A DNA stretch of 64,000 nt, from NCBI RefSeq assembly GCF_003473485.1, contig NC_053044.1, positions 9,870,501 to 9,934,500 of the forward strand. The letters run 5' to 3'. A program made the position numbers and the translations under genes. Positions 45,453 to 56,940 of this stretch are shown piece by piece; the stretch's first letter is position 1; each line of letters opens with the position of its first letter. The notes under the pieces were generated by a model. The model was not told the DNA's origin, made no database searches, and saw nothing but the letters and a program-made list of their open reading frames with translations. The DNA comes from Medicago truncatula (Eukaryota; Streptophyta; Magnoliopsida; Fabales; Fabaceae).

Positions 45453-46634
45453 ATAATTGAAACCTTTATATTCCACTTTCAACGAACTCCGCACAAATAT
45501 TTCCACCGCCTCTGTTACTGATTCAAACACCATTGATCTATAACTCTCCTTTGCTCTACCATGTTGTCAAGCTCTAAGGCCCATAACAGCCATAAAGAGT
45601 AGACAATTCAAATCATATTATTCACAACAAACAAATTTAAAGCCAACCAGAGATTCTCAGATCACTAAGACATGGAAGAATTGTTTCTCGACTAGTTAAA
45701 CCTACAACACTAAAAGCTTAATAACTGATCTTTGATAATCTAAAAGTTAGTATACTCGACTTTGTATATTTATATTTATATACTAAAAAAAATTTGGCAA
45801 GTAGTTTATTTTGTCTAGTTCCATAATAATATATATATCTTTAACTTTTAAAATATAAACTTATAGTTAAATTTCCATTATGCTAACTTTTGTCTAGTTC
45901 CATACTAACTTTTGAATAAGTCACATTAAGTCATTTGATAGAATTGAAGAACTTGCAAAATCACAAGCCAAGATCAACCTTAAGTAAACTTAATTGAGAC
46001 GTAAGTGTAATTGATGAATTGAGTTTAAACTTCACAGCACCCTAACCATGCAGGTGGTTAAGTTCAGATATATGTGTAACTGACCAATTAAGTTTCAACT
46101 TTACAGCATCATAATAATGCAAGAGCCAAGACACCAAACATAAAATAGAAAAATAACATAGCATAGAAAACCCCGCATAACCACGACTTTCTTACATTGG
46201 ATAGGAGAGTTGAAAATTCATTAGAACTGGCAATTCAAATGCACCTTCATTTTCCAGCATCCTTTGATACGAATATGTAATTAAGAGTTTGTCGATAAAC
46301 ATATAGTCTGCAAACCTAACAATAAAAAAATATAATCAAACCCAACAACATTTTTACATCTATGTTAGAAATTTAATAATAATAATATTAACTTGTCATG
46401 GCAATGTACTACATATATTCCTACTTATCACATAAGCTGCATTTAAAAAAAATGAATTGAGTTCCTGAAAAATCAGAAATTTAGATACTAATAGTCAATG
46501 TAAAAGTTAAAAAAAAAATCTGTATGTAATAATCAAAATGTGTAACCAATCTAAACACATTAACGCACTATCAATCACTATCACATTAGAAACCAGCTTT
46601 TAATATGTACAAGATAACATACTCTATTATGAAT
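45453..46634. other. 3' flank of the F-box gene at 46635
   Basis: No gene is present. The stretch 45453-45760 matches 20608-21060. The stretch 45925-46140 matches 9400-9650 downstream of the F-box gene at 10232, and the last 100 bases are the conserved pre-stop flank found beside all copies. Confidence 0.5.
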
Positions 46635-47801
46635 TCAGATTTTGAGGATCCATTCCGGTGGAAGGAACAAGTTCTCACATTCGGGATATTCAGACACATG
46701 CGAAAGCTGACCTCGATCCAAGTGAAAAACATGGTTCCCGTGTGCCATATTGTAAGTAGAGAGGACGGAAATGTCAATAAAGATGACACAATTTCCTTTG
46801 GGAAGACACAGATCCAAAGCAGAAGCAGAAAACGAACATCCACTCCCCACAAACAAAATCCTATCCCCTAATTTCTTCAACTTCTCCCACTTCTTCCTGT
46901 TCTCATCAAGCTTAAAAATCTTCATACTGAATTGAAAAAATGTCTGATGAATGTCCAGTAACAACAACTCACCCTCACTCTCCACCAGCAATTTTCTATT
47001 CTTACCACGAACACAACGTTGATACAAAGGATGAGCCGCTAACTCAGTGCTCGAGTCCGGTCCAACTGTAACTGTCTGGCCGGACTGGTCGAGCACGTAA
47101 AACCTCCCTTTAAACAGGCAGATATCCCCGTTGGCAGTTGACAAATTAGAGACCGGCGTCCAGCGCTTGTCTTGGTCATGGAAAAGCACCGGCTTGGAGG
47201 AACAATAACTCAATGTGCCAAGCACGAGAGGCTTTTTCCCATGGCATGTGACAGCAAGCACTGTTTGCGGATACAAGTAGCTACCGTGTTGATTTTGGAA
47301 TGTGAAGTCGTCTTCATCTATAATGAAATCGGTTCTTAAATGTTGGGCGGAGAATTTGATGAAATTGACAGCATTAGGCAAATGAGAAAAGGCTGTAGAT
47401 TTGAGACTAACGAAGGGTGGGTTTAAGAGTTGAGTTTTACCACTTGAGTTCTTGGTAATTTGTATCAACCAAGGACGACAACGAATTAGGGTTTCTTGTT
47501 GTTGTTGTTCTTGTGGTGGTTTGACGAGGAAGAAGCTGCGTTTGGAGAGGTAGCAAAATGAAGTGTTGGCGTTGTTGATGTTATCAATGATCTCGTTGTT
47601 GTTGTTGATGGAATCTGGTGCAGGAACATATTTGAGAAGTGGGAATTGGAAGGGTAAAATGTTATGGTCATTTGGAATGGGAGAAGAGTGCCAAGTTGAA
47701 CAAACCGATCGAAAACGAATGAGATCAAGTTCAACGTCGAGGCGTTGTGATATCAGAAAGAGAATATCCCTTGGAAGCTCAGTCCAGTCCACCGACGCCA
47801 T
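46635..47801 (-). CDS. F-box/DUF295 (KIB1-4 beta-propeller) protein
   Basis: This intact frame has 388 residues from ATG 47801 (MASVDWTELPRDILFLISQ). The F-box is at about 5-43, and the propeller carries RPWLIQITK, LPNAVNFIKFS, GDICLFKGRFYVLDQSGQ, TVTVGPDSS, GCSFSASALDLC, VFHLDRGQLS and LPPEWILKI. It is the unit-2 counterpart of the gene at 22450-23616, same length, about 87 percent identical by eye. Notable substitutions are WHSS for WRSS in the F-box end and ENRKKWEKL for EMEKKWVKL in a propeller strand. GTATGTTATC (minus strand, 46622-46613) lies just after the stop. The role as an SCF substrate receptor is inferred from family. Confidence 0.93.
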   Translation of the reverse strand: MASVDWTELPRDILFLISQRLDVELDLIRFRSVCSTWHSSPIPNDHNILPFQFPLLKYVPAPDSINNNNEIIDNINNANTSFCYLSKRSFFLVKPPQEQQQQETLIRCRPWLIQITKNSSGKTQLLNPPFVSLKSTAFSHLPNAVNFIKFSAQHLRTDFIIDEDDFTFQNQHGSYLYPQTVLAVTCHGKKPLVLGTLSYCSSKPVLFHDQDKRWTPVSNLSTANGDICLFKGRFYVLDQSGQTVTVGPDSSTELAAHPLYQRCVRGKNRKLLVESEGELLLLDIHQTFFQFSMKIFKLDENRKKWEKLKKLGDRILFVGSGCSFSASALDLCLPKGNCVIFIDISVLSTYNMAHGNHVFHLDRGQLSHVSEYPECENLFLPPEWILKI

Positions 47802-48106
47802 GGAAGTAACTGTGAAGGTGCAAAAAGAACGCTAGTAAATAATAAATGGCAAACGATTTTATTCGTTACATGAGAAAAGGAAGGAATGAAAATAGCTACT
47901 TATAACGATAAGGAAGCGAACAGAGCCGGATTATATGCAGTAACATTAGCAGTTTGAATCTTCCTTCAAAAAAAATAAAAAAAATAGCACTCTGAACCTG
48001 CTGAAATGTACGCCAAATCAGGGGACTGGATTCTCTCGACTTAAAGGGAGAGATCTAATGAAATATATGCCACACAAAAATAAATATTAAAAATAGGGGT
48101 TTACCG
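47802..48106. other. 5' flank of the F-box gene at 46635
   Basis: Matches 23617-24031. AT-rich, with no clear core promoter. Confidence 0.4.
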
Positions 48107-49535
48107 TAAAGATGGTAAAATAGGTTGGACCGTTGGATTGATATGTTAAAAAAAAATACTCTCCTTTTCACTTCTCTTTATTTATAAGTCAATTTCAATT
48201 TTTCAATTTTCTCCTCCGTATGTTAGGGAACAAATTCAATTAATTTTATCACTTTTGTTTCATGATTTTTTTTTTTGAACAAGACAAAATAGAATTATAT
48301 AACTAAAACAGACCAATCCCGAAAGCACAATGTGTGCCTTGAAGACTTCTTCAGAAACCAAGAGTTTCAACAGTTACAAACATAACACAGCAGAACAACG
48401 TTAGCCTATTCCCAAACAAAAGAGAGGGCTATAACCACCATTGTTGTGTACCAATAACAAAGGTAGCTTTTTTAACTTTTAGCCAACCTAAAGACAACAT
48501 CTTAACCTTGTCTAATAAACGGGGGATGGGAGTAACAACATTATTAAACAGACGATAGTTTCATTCATTCCAAACAACCCAGGCACACAGAAGTCATATG
48601 AGTTGCATAAAAGAACGACTATCATTACCACCACTTGTCATATGAGTAAACTGTAACAAATGGTCGGAAATATTATCCGCGTCCACCCCATTGCAACCAA
48701 TCCAATCACGCACCATATGCCAAATCGAACCAAAAGTGTTACACAATAAAAAGAGGTGTTGTGCCGTTTCAGGATGACCACAACCATCAATACACAAGGA
48801 CATGTAAGACGACAACACCTGTCTAACAATCAAATTTGTTTTTGTTGGTAAACGATCACAGATGAGCCTCCACGCAAAAACTGATACCTTCAAGAAAACC
48901 TGACTGTGCCACACCAAATCCAAAGCAGAATCCTCACCAGAAGGTTCCTGAGAGGTTAACAAATCATATGCACCACGAACATTATAGCCCCCTGACGAAT
49001 CCGGCAGCCACGTCCATGTATCTGAAACATTGGGATACAAGGAAACATCAAGTAGTAATGCCCTACACTCCGCTAACATCCCCTCCTCCCACTGCCATAA
49101 CCTGCGCCTCCACCTCCACAAATCCCCCCACTGCTCTGAATCAACATAGAACAAGTTTGCCACATACATGGACTTAGACTCGTATTTTTAATGGTTAGTC
49201 AATTCATAACTCATGGAGTTTTTATTTTGAATGTTTTATTGATTTATTATAGGTTTTTAGATGATGTAATTTATATGTTTGAATGATTATTTTCATATTT
49301 TTAGTGAAGTCATTAGTTATATATTTAGATTTTCTTAAATTGACTTTAATTTTTACATTGTTTATGTAAAGTTTTTAATTAATATTTAAATAAAAAACAT
49401 TGACGAGTATAACTGCCAACCTATCAGTCTGCCATAAAACAGGACGAGCTGAGATTTTCAACCCTGCATATCTTGTTGGCCCGTCCCGCTCCACCCTTTT
49501 TATATGACGGGGATGGAGAGGGACAGGAGGAGTTG
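48107..49535. mobile_element. hAT-like MITE interrupted by a LINE
   Basis: The left end TAAAGATGGTAAAATAGG and the body match the uninterrupted copy at 24032-24702. A stretch of GGTCGG-rich left subterminal sequence is missing, and the right inverted end is eroded after GACAGGAGGAG. The LINE insertion occupies about 48270-49166. Confidence 0.7.
48270..49166 (-). mobile_element. 5'-truncated LINE inserted in the MITE
   Basis: The minus strand encodes FYVDSEQWGDLWRWRRRLWQ, TWTWLPDSSGGYNVRGAYDL, VFAWRLICDRLPTKTNL and GHPETAQHLFLLC, the zf-RVT region of plant LINEs. A nonsense codon follows at MQLI (48594), where LINEs usually continue with a W. The T run at 48270-48276 is its A tail. CATGATTTT on the left and CATGGACTT on the right are a likely diverged target duplication. 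The paralogous empty site reads CATGATTTTAGACTCC at 24327. Confidence 0.8.
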
Positions 49536-49922
49536 ACAGAAACTCTGATTTAATGCAGGGGTGGAAAATTCATGAAACTAAATATTATATACTTTTCCTA
49601 TACTTCAAACAGTTTTCTAGAGACGAATGAATGCTCTTATAATTGATTGTCCTTGTGATATTTATATACAATGATGTTATACTAATACCGGTGGATCTTA
49701 GTTAAGAGCATGTGTTGTTTCTATTTGTCATGCGATGACAGTCAGTCATTCGCTATTTTTAGAGTCTTTTTATGATATTTTTGAGTTCACAAGCAAGCTT
49801 AAGCAATAAGAAAAGCAAGAAAAACCGAAGAAACTGAAGAAAGGGAATCATGTCACGATAACTTAAAATCGTGTCACGGTTGTTGAAAACGTGTCACGAT
49901 TTAGAGCACAGGATGAGGTTTA
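49536..49922. other. Flank holding the left part of an older LTR-like repeat
   Basis: No gene is present. From about 49700 the sequence reads as the start of an older LTR-like repeat, with CGTGTCACGAT-type words at 49853-49900. It continues beyond the Copia element at 61788. Confidence 0.35.
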
Positions 49923-51215
49923 TGTTGGAACAAAATGTGTTTCACAATGAACCTTAATGAGTTTTGATGATAACAAGGTATTAAAAATTGTCAATTGGTT
50001 ATTGCTAATAATTGTTCAAGTGTACATGACCAAAGGCTAGTCAAGTAATTTCAATAGGTCTTGGAAGAACAATGGAGAGCAAATAAATTTGAAGCATCTG
50101 AAGAAAACTGCTTCTGAAGCTAAAGTGCTCCTGAAGTGATGACGTCATCAGAAGCAGAAAGTCATCAGAAGCAGAAAATCATCAGAAGCAAAGTTTTCAT
50201 CAGAACCGATATCATCACCAGAAGCTACATTTAATCTGTAAATTCAAACTGAAGATCCAAAGTAGCTATTTCTCATTTCAACCTCGTCTAAGAAGAACGA
50301 AGAATTGAAAGGGAGGTATCAACAGTCACTTGAAGCGCACTGAGTATTTGTCCTTCGTTAACATAGTTGACAAAGTACAAATGTACAACCACTACCTCCA
50401 CTACTCTGTTTTTGTCTACGCTACAAGACAAGACAACAGCCATGCCTGCAGAATTTGTTCCTTCAAGATGGGAATGAATTTGAAGCTAATTCTTCAAAGG
50501 ACTACACCCAAATCAGGCAAAGGATTACTGGTGGATGATCAAAGGATCTCAACGACTCTTTAGACATGCTAATCATCTCAACGTCTCTTTCACGCCTCTA
50601 TATAAAGGAGTGAAGACTTGAAGATTAAAGATAGAGATATATACAAGTTAAAAAGCGCCAAAACTCTGTCAATTTGATTCTACAAAGCACACTGAATTTC
50701 TGCACTGATTTGATACATCTTAGAAATTCAAAAGTCTAGAGTCTTTATTGCATTGTATTGTGAACACCACTGATTGTATATCAAGTGTTCAAGTCAAACT
50801 TATTTCATTGTATTTTTGTTTGATCAGAAGACTCTTGCCTGCGTGCTTGAGCATTAGAAGACTCTTGCTTAGTGCTTGAGCATTGGAAGACTCTTGCGTG
50901 TGTGCTTGAGCACTTTTAAGAAGTCTCATACTTAGATAGTACTGAGCATTTGTAATCTTTGTGATTATAGTGAAATCTCATTGGAAGTGCAAGGGGGACT
51001 GGACTACTTCCGATTTGTGGAAGGAACCAGGGTAACTGCTTGTGTGTTGCTATTCTTTTCTCTGCTTTGATCTTTTCCGCTGCATATCTGATTCTGGTTA
51101 TTACATCAGAAGCACCTACAAACTGCTTCTGAAGTATTATCGGAAGAAGTAATTTTTGAGAGAAAAAGAAAACACAATTCAACCCCCCCCCCTTCTTGTG
51201 TTTTTCTCACCTTCA
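49923..51215 (+). repeat. 5' LTR of the SIRE-type element
   Basis: Begins TGTTGGAACAAAATG and ends CTCACCTTCA, with short repeated CATCAGAAGCAGAAA words at about 50145-50195, a TATATAAAGG box near 50600 and a 10-C run near the end. Confidence 0.92.
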
Positions 51216-51217
51216 AT

Positions 51218-51229
51218 TGGTATCAGAGC
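51218..51229 (+). other. Primer-binding site (initiator Met tRNA)
   Basis: TGGTATCAGAGC lies two bases inside the 5' LTR and is the standard Copia primer site. Confidence 0.9.
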
Positions 51230-51284
51230 TTGCTCTGTTATCATAAGCACTTAACCGTGTGACAGATCAAGATCCAAGAAAAAC

Positions 51285-53300
51285 ATGTCTGGAGGAGAGG
51301 AATCAACTACATCCTTAAAATACACAAGTGTCAAACATGACTATGATACTGCTGAAAGGAAATCAGATTCTGGAAAAGCTCCAAAGTTCAATGGAGATCC
51401 AGAAGAGTTTTCATGGTGGAAAACCAATATGTACAGCTATATCATGGGATTGGATGAAGAACTATGGGATATACTTGAAGATGGAGTTGATGATCTGGAT
51501 TTGGATGAAGAAGGAGCTGCTATTGATAGAAAGATACACACTCCTGCTCAGAAGAAAACTTACAAAAAGCATCACAAGATCAGAGGGATCATCGTTGCTT
51601 CTATTCCTCGTACTGAATACATGAAGATGACTGATAAATCCACTGCTAAGGCAATGTTTGCATCACTCTGTGCCAACTACGAAGGAAGCAAGAAGGCCAG
51701 AGAAGCAAAGGCCCTAATGCTAGTTCATCAGTATGAGCTGTTCAAAATGAAGGATGATGAGAGTATAGAGGAGATGTACTCAAGATTTCAAACTTTAGTA
51801 TCTGGACTGCAAATACTGAAGAAGAGCTATGTCACTTCTGATCATGTTAGTAAGATTCTGAGAAGCTTGCCTTCTAGATGGAGACCCAAAGTAACTGCTA
51901 TTGAGGAAGCTAAGGATCTAAACACTTTAAGTGTTGAAGATCTTGTCAGTTTCCTCAAAGTGCATGAAATGAGTCTAAATGAGCATGAGTCCTCTAAGAA
52001 GAGTAAATCTATTGCTCTACCATCTAAAGGGAAGTCCTCCAAATCTTCTAAAGCTTATAAGGCCAGTGAATCTGAAGAAGAATCACCTGATGGAGATTCT
52101 GATGAAGATCATTCTGTGAAGATGGCTATGCTGTCCAACAAGCTTGAGTATCTTGCAAGGAAGCAGAAGAAGTTTTTGAGCAAGAGGGGTGGCTATAAGA
52201 ACTCCAAGAAAGAAGATCAGAAGGGGTGCTTCAACTGTAAGAAGCCAGGTCATTTAATTGCTGATTGCCCGGATCTTTAGAAGGAGAAGTCTAAAAGCAG
52301 ATCCAAGAAACCAAGCTTCAGCTCCAGTAAATTCAGAAAGCAAATCAAAAAGAGCTTGATGGCAACCTGGGAAGATCTGGACAGTGAATCTGGTTCTGAT
52401 AAAGAAGAAGCAGATGATGATGCAAAAGAAGTCATGGGGTTAGTGGCAACGGTATCATCAGAAGCAGTATCAGAAGCTGAATCAGATTCAGAAGATGAAA
52501 ATGAGGTATATTCCAAGATTCCCAGACAAGAACTTGTTGATTCTCTAAAAGAACTCTTATCACTATTTGAACACAGAACCAATGAGTTGTCTGATTTAAA
52601 AGAAAAATATGTTGATTTAATGAAACAACAAAAAACAACTCTATTGGAACTGAAAGCTTCTGAAGAAGAACTCAAAGGGTTTAACTTCATATCAACAACA
52701 TATGAAGATAGAATCAAGATTCTTTGTCAGAAGCTACAAGAAAAATGTGATAAAGGTTCAGGCAATAAACATGAAATTGCCTTGGATGATTTTATTATGG
52801 CTGGTATAGACAGAAGCAAAGTTGCTTCTATGATCTACATCACATACAAAAACAATGGCAAAGGGATAGGATATTCTGAAGAGAAATCCAAAGAATATAG
52901 TCTCAAAAGCTACTGTGATTGTATCAAGGATGGATTGAAATCCACCTTTGTGCCTGAAGGTACTGATGCTGTAACTGCTGTTCAGTCAGAATCTGAAGCT
53001 TCTGGTTCTAAGGCTAAGATTACATCAAAGCCAGAAAACCTCAAGTCTAAGGTTATGACAAAACCTGATCCTAAGACTTCAAAGATTAAAATTCTGAAAA
53101 GATCAGAACCTGTTCCTCAGAATCTGATCAAACCAGAATCTAAAATCTTAAAGCCAAAGGATCAGAAGAACAAAGCAGTTACTGCTTCTGAGAAAACAAT
53201 ACCCAAAGGTGTTAAACCTAAGGTATTGAATGATCAGAAGCTACTCAGCACTCATCCCAAGGTACAAGGGAGGAAAAGTAAAACCTCCAGAACTAACCCA
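51285..53300 (+). mobile_element. gag region of the SIRE-type element
   Basis: Starts MSGGEESTTSLKYTSVKHDY. It carries the Copia gag core (KFNGDPEEFSWWKTNMYSYI, SIEEMYSRFQTLVSGLQ), a CCHC knuckle (CFNCKKPGHLIADCP) and a long acidic, lysine-rich tail typical of SIRE. Approximate limits. Confidence 0.85.
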
Positions 53301-53349
53301 AAAGGACCCATGAAAATATGGGTACCTAAATCTGAATTGGTTAAAACTG

Positions 53350-56300
53350 CAGGTGTGCCTAAGGGCAAAAGAGAAACAAAAGTCATGGTACCTAGACAGC
53401 GGGTGTTCAAGGCATATGACAGGAGAGAAAGCTTTGTTCCTTAACCTTACCATGAAAGATGGAGAAGTGAAGTTTGGTGGCAACCAAACTGGAAAAATCA
53501 TTGGTACAGGTACTATTGGTAATTCCTCCATTTCAATTAATAATGTGTGGCTTGTAGATGGTCTGAAGCATAACCTATTGAGCATTAGTCAATTTTGTGA
53601 CAATGGGTATGATGTCATGTTCAGTAAGACCAACTGCACATTAGTCAACAAGGATGACAAATCCATTACATTCAAGGGAAAGAGAGTTGAGAATGTCTAT
53701 AAAATTAATTTATCTGATCTGGCTGATCAGGAGGTAGTTTGCCTTCTATCAATGAATGATAAAAAATGGGTATGACATAGAAGGTTGGGACATGCTAATT
53801 GGAGATTAATTTCTAAAATTAGCAAGTTACAACTTGTCAAAGGATTGTCTAACATTGATTATCATTCAGATGTACTTTGTGGTGCGTGTCAGAAAGGGAA
53901 AATTGTGAAAAGTACTTTCAAATCCAAAGACATTGTATCAACCTCTAGACCCTTAGAATTACTCCATATTGATCTTTTTGGACCAGTTAACACTGCATCC
54001 TTATATGGAAGTAAATATGGATTAGTCATTGTTGATGATTACGGCAGATGGACTTGGGTAAAATTCATTAAAAGTAAAGATTATGCAAGTGAAGTGTTTA
54101 GCAGTTTCTGCACTCAAATACAATCAGAAAAAGAATTAAAAATTTTGAAAATCAGAAGTGATCATGGTGGAGAATTTGAATATGAGCCATTTGAATCTTT
54201 TTGTGAAAAATATGGGATTCTCCATGAATTTTCTTCTCCTAGAACTCCACAACAAAATGGGGTTGTAGAGAGAAAGAACAGACCATGTTATATTCAAAAT
54301 AGGATCTATATCAGACCTATGTTGGAGAAAACTGCATATGAACTCTTTAAAGGAAGAAGACTCAATATCTCTTACTTTCATCAGTTTGGATGTACTTGTT
54401 ACATTCTAAACACTAAAGACTATCTGAAGAAATTTGATGCCAAGGCCCAAAGAGGAATCTTTTTAGGTTACTCTGAAAGGTCAAAGGCGTACATAGTGTA
54501 TAATTCAGAAACACATTGTGTTGAAGAATCTATGCATGTTAAATTTGATGATAGAGAGCCTGGAAGTAAAACTCCAGAGCAAAGTGAAAGTAATGCAGGT
54601 ACAACTGAATCTGAAGATGCATCAGATTCTGATCAACCTTCTGATACTGAAAAGCATTCAGAAGCTGAATCAAGTCCAGAAGCTGAACCTACTCCAGAAG
54701 CTGAGTCTATTTCAGAAGCAGAACCTAGTCCAGTAGTACATAATGAAAATGCTTCTGAGGACATTCAAGATAACACTCAGCAGTTTATTCAACCGAAATT
54801 CAAGCACAAATCTTCACATCCTGAGGAGCTAATCATTGGAAGCAAAGACAGTCCTAGAAGAACAAGATCTCACTTTAGACAAGAAGAATCTTTGATAGGA
54901 TTGCTTTCAATAATTGAGCCTAAAACTGTTGAAGAAGCTCTCTCAGATGATGGATGGATATTGGCTATGCAAGAAGAGCTAAATCAGTTCCAAAGGAATG
55001 ATGTGTGGGATCTGGTACCCAAACCTTGTCAGAAGAACATTATTGGAACAAAATGGGTTTTCAGAAACAAGCTGAGTGAACAAGGAGAGGTAACCAGAAA
55101 CAAAGCTAGACTTGTTGCTCAAGGTTACAGTCAACAAAAAGGCATTGATTACACTGAAACATTTGCTTCAGTTGCAAGATTGGAAGCAATCAGGTTACTT
55201 TTATCCTATGCAATTAATCATGGCATAATATTATATTAAATGGATGTCAAGAGTGCTTTTCTTAATGGTGTCATTGAAGAAGAAGTGTATGTCAGACAAC
55301 CTCCTGGATTTGAGGATCTTAAGCATCCTGATCATGTTTATAAACTTAAGAAATCACTATATGGCTTGAAACAAGCTCCTAGAGCTTGGTATGATAGACT
55401 AAGTAATTTCTTAATTAAAAATGATTTTAAAAGAGGACAAGTTGACACAACACTCTTCAAAAGAACTCTTAAGAAAGACATTCTGATTGTGCAAATATAT
55501 GTTGATGATATAATATTTGGTTCTACTAATGCATCTCTTTGCAAGGAATTTTCTAAGTTAATGCAGGATGAATTTGAAATGAGCATGATGGGTGAATTGA
55601 AGTTCTTTCTTGGAATTCAAATCAACCAAAGAAAAGAAGGAGTATATGTTCATCAAACAAAATATACAAAAGAGCTTCTGAAGAAGTTCAAGCTAGAAGA
55701 TTGTAAAGTGATGAACACTCCAATGCATCCAACCTGCACCTTAAGCAAAGAAGATACTGGAACTGTAGTAGACCAGAAGCTATACAGAGGTATGATTGGT
55801 TCTCTGTTATACCTCACTGCATCTAGACCTGATATTTTATTCAGCGTATGCTTGTGTGCAAGATTTCAATCAGATCCTAGATAATCTCATTTAACTGCTG
55901 TTAAGAGAATCTTCAGGTATCTGAAAGGAACAACTAATCTTGGACTCCTGTATAGGAAATCCCTAGATTACAAGTTGGTTGGATTCTGTGATGCTGATTA
56001 TGCTGGTGACAGGATTGAAAGAAAATCAACCAGTGGAAATTGTCAATTCCTGGGAGAGAATCTGATATCCTGGGCAAGCAAAAGACAAGCAACTATTGCT
56101 ATGTCTACAGCAGAAGCAAAATACATTTCAGCTGCAAGTTGCTGTACACAACTACTTTGGAAGAAACATCAGTTGGAAGATTATCAGATTAATGCTAACA
56201 GTATTCCCATCTTTTGTGATAATACTGCTGCTATTTGTTTGTCAAAGAATCCAATTCTACATTCTAGAGCCAAGCATATTGAGATCAAACACCACTTTAT

Positions 56301-56400
56301 CAGAGACTATGTTCAAAAAGGAATTTTTGATATACAATTCATTGATACTGAGCATCAATGAGCTGATATATTTACTAAACCTTTATCTGTTGAAAAATTT
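53350..56400 (+). mobile_element. pol region (PR, IN, RT, RNase H) of the SIRE-type element
   Basis: Protease WYLDSGCSRHMTG; integrase core LLHIDLFGPV, DDYGRWTWV, RSDHGGEFE and TPQQNGVVERKN; reverse transcriptase [39 protein letters not shown] and [11 protein letters not shown]; RNase H GFCDADYAGD and KRQATIAMSTAEAKYI. Order and motifs are those of Ty1/copia. Approximate limits. Confidence 0.9.
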
Positions 56401-56940
56401 GATTTTATAAAGAAAAATTTGAACATGCATTTTGTGTCTGATTAAAAAAAATGTCTTGCCTCTGAATAAGAAGTTTGGTTCTGAAGTCTGTTCAGAAGCA
56501 ACTGGTCCATCAGAAGCTCTTAACTGAGGTTCTGAGGAAAATGTGCTTATGAAGATGACGTCAGCACTAAAACTTCAGAAGTGGTATTCTTTGCTTCTGA
56601 ATAGCAAGGTTAGTGGGATCGTTGGCAGTTACTTTTTGTAACAGCTGTCCCATTAACCAAAGGTTAGTTTTCTGAAAAGTTTCTGACGTGGTCTATTTGT
56701 ATTGGAGTATAACAAAAAGGGCAATGATGTTTTATATGCTTTTGAACTTACTATCACGCGCCCCCTATTTGTCATTAATGCTATGTTTGTTTGTCCCCTT
56801 TGAATTGCAAACGTTTTGATAAAAACACTTAAACAAACACACACTACTCACTACACAACTCACACTTTCATTTCATCTCAAACCTTCTCTGCTAAGAAAC
56901 TCTCAAACCCTAGAAACCCTTTTCATCTACATTCAATCAA

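Larger units (their letters stand above)
38494..49535. repeat. Segmental duplication, unit 2 right part (partner 17223-24702)
   Basis: Collinear matches to unit 1: F-box 39199-40383 to 17558-18745; flank 40.38-41.07 kb to 18.75-19.57 kb; LINE relic 44.93-45.45 to 20.09-20.61 kb; F-box 46635-47801 to 22450-23616; MITE 48107-49535 to 24032-24702. Divergence is several percent. The stretch 41.07-44.58 kb has no counterpart. Confidence 0.85.

Noticed and set aside
52277-52717. Serine-rich minus-strand frame of 146 codons
   Set aside because: Antisense to the acidic gag tail of the SIRE-type element.
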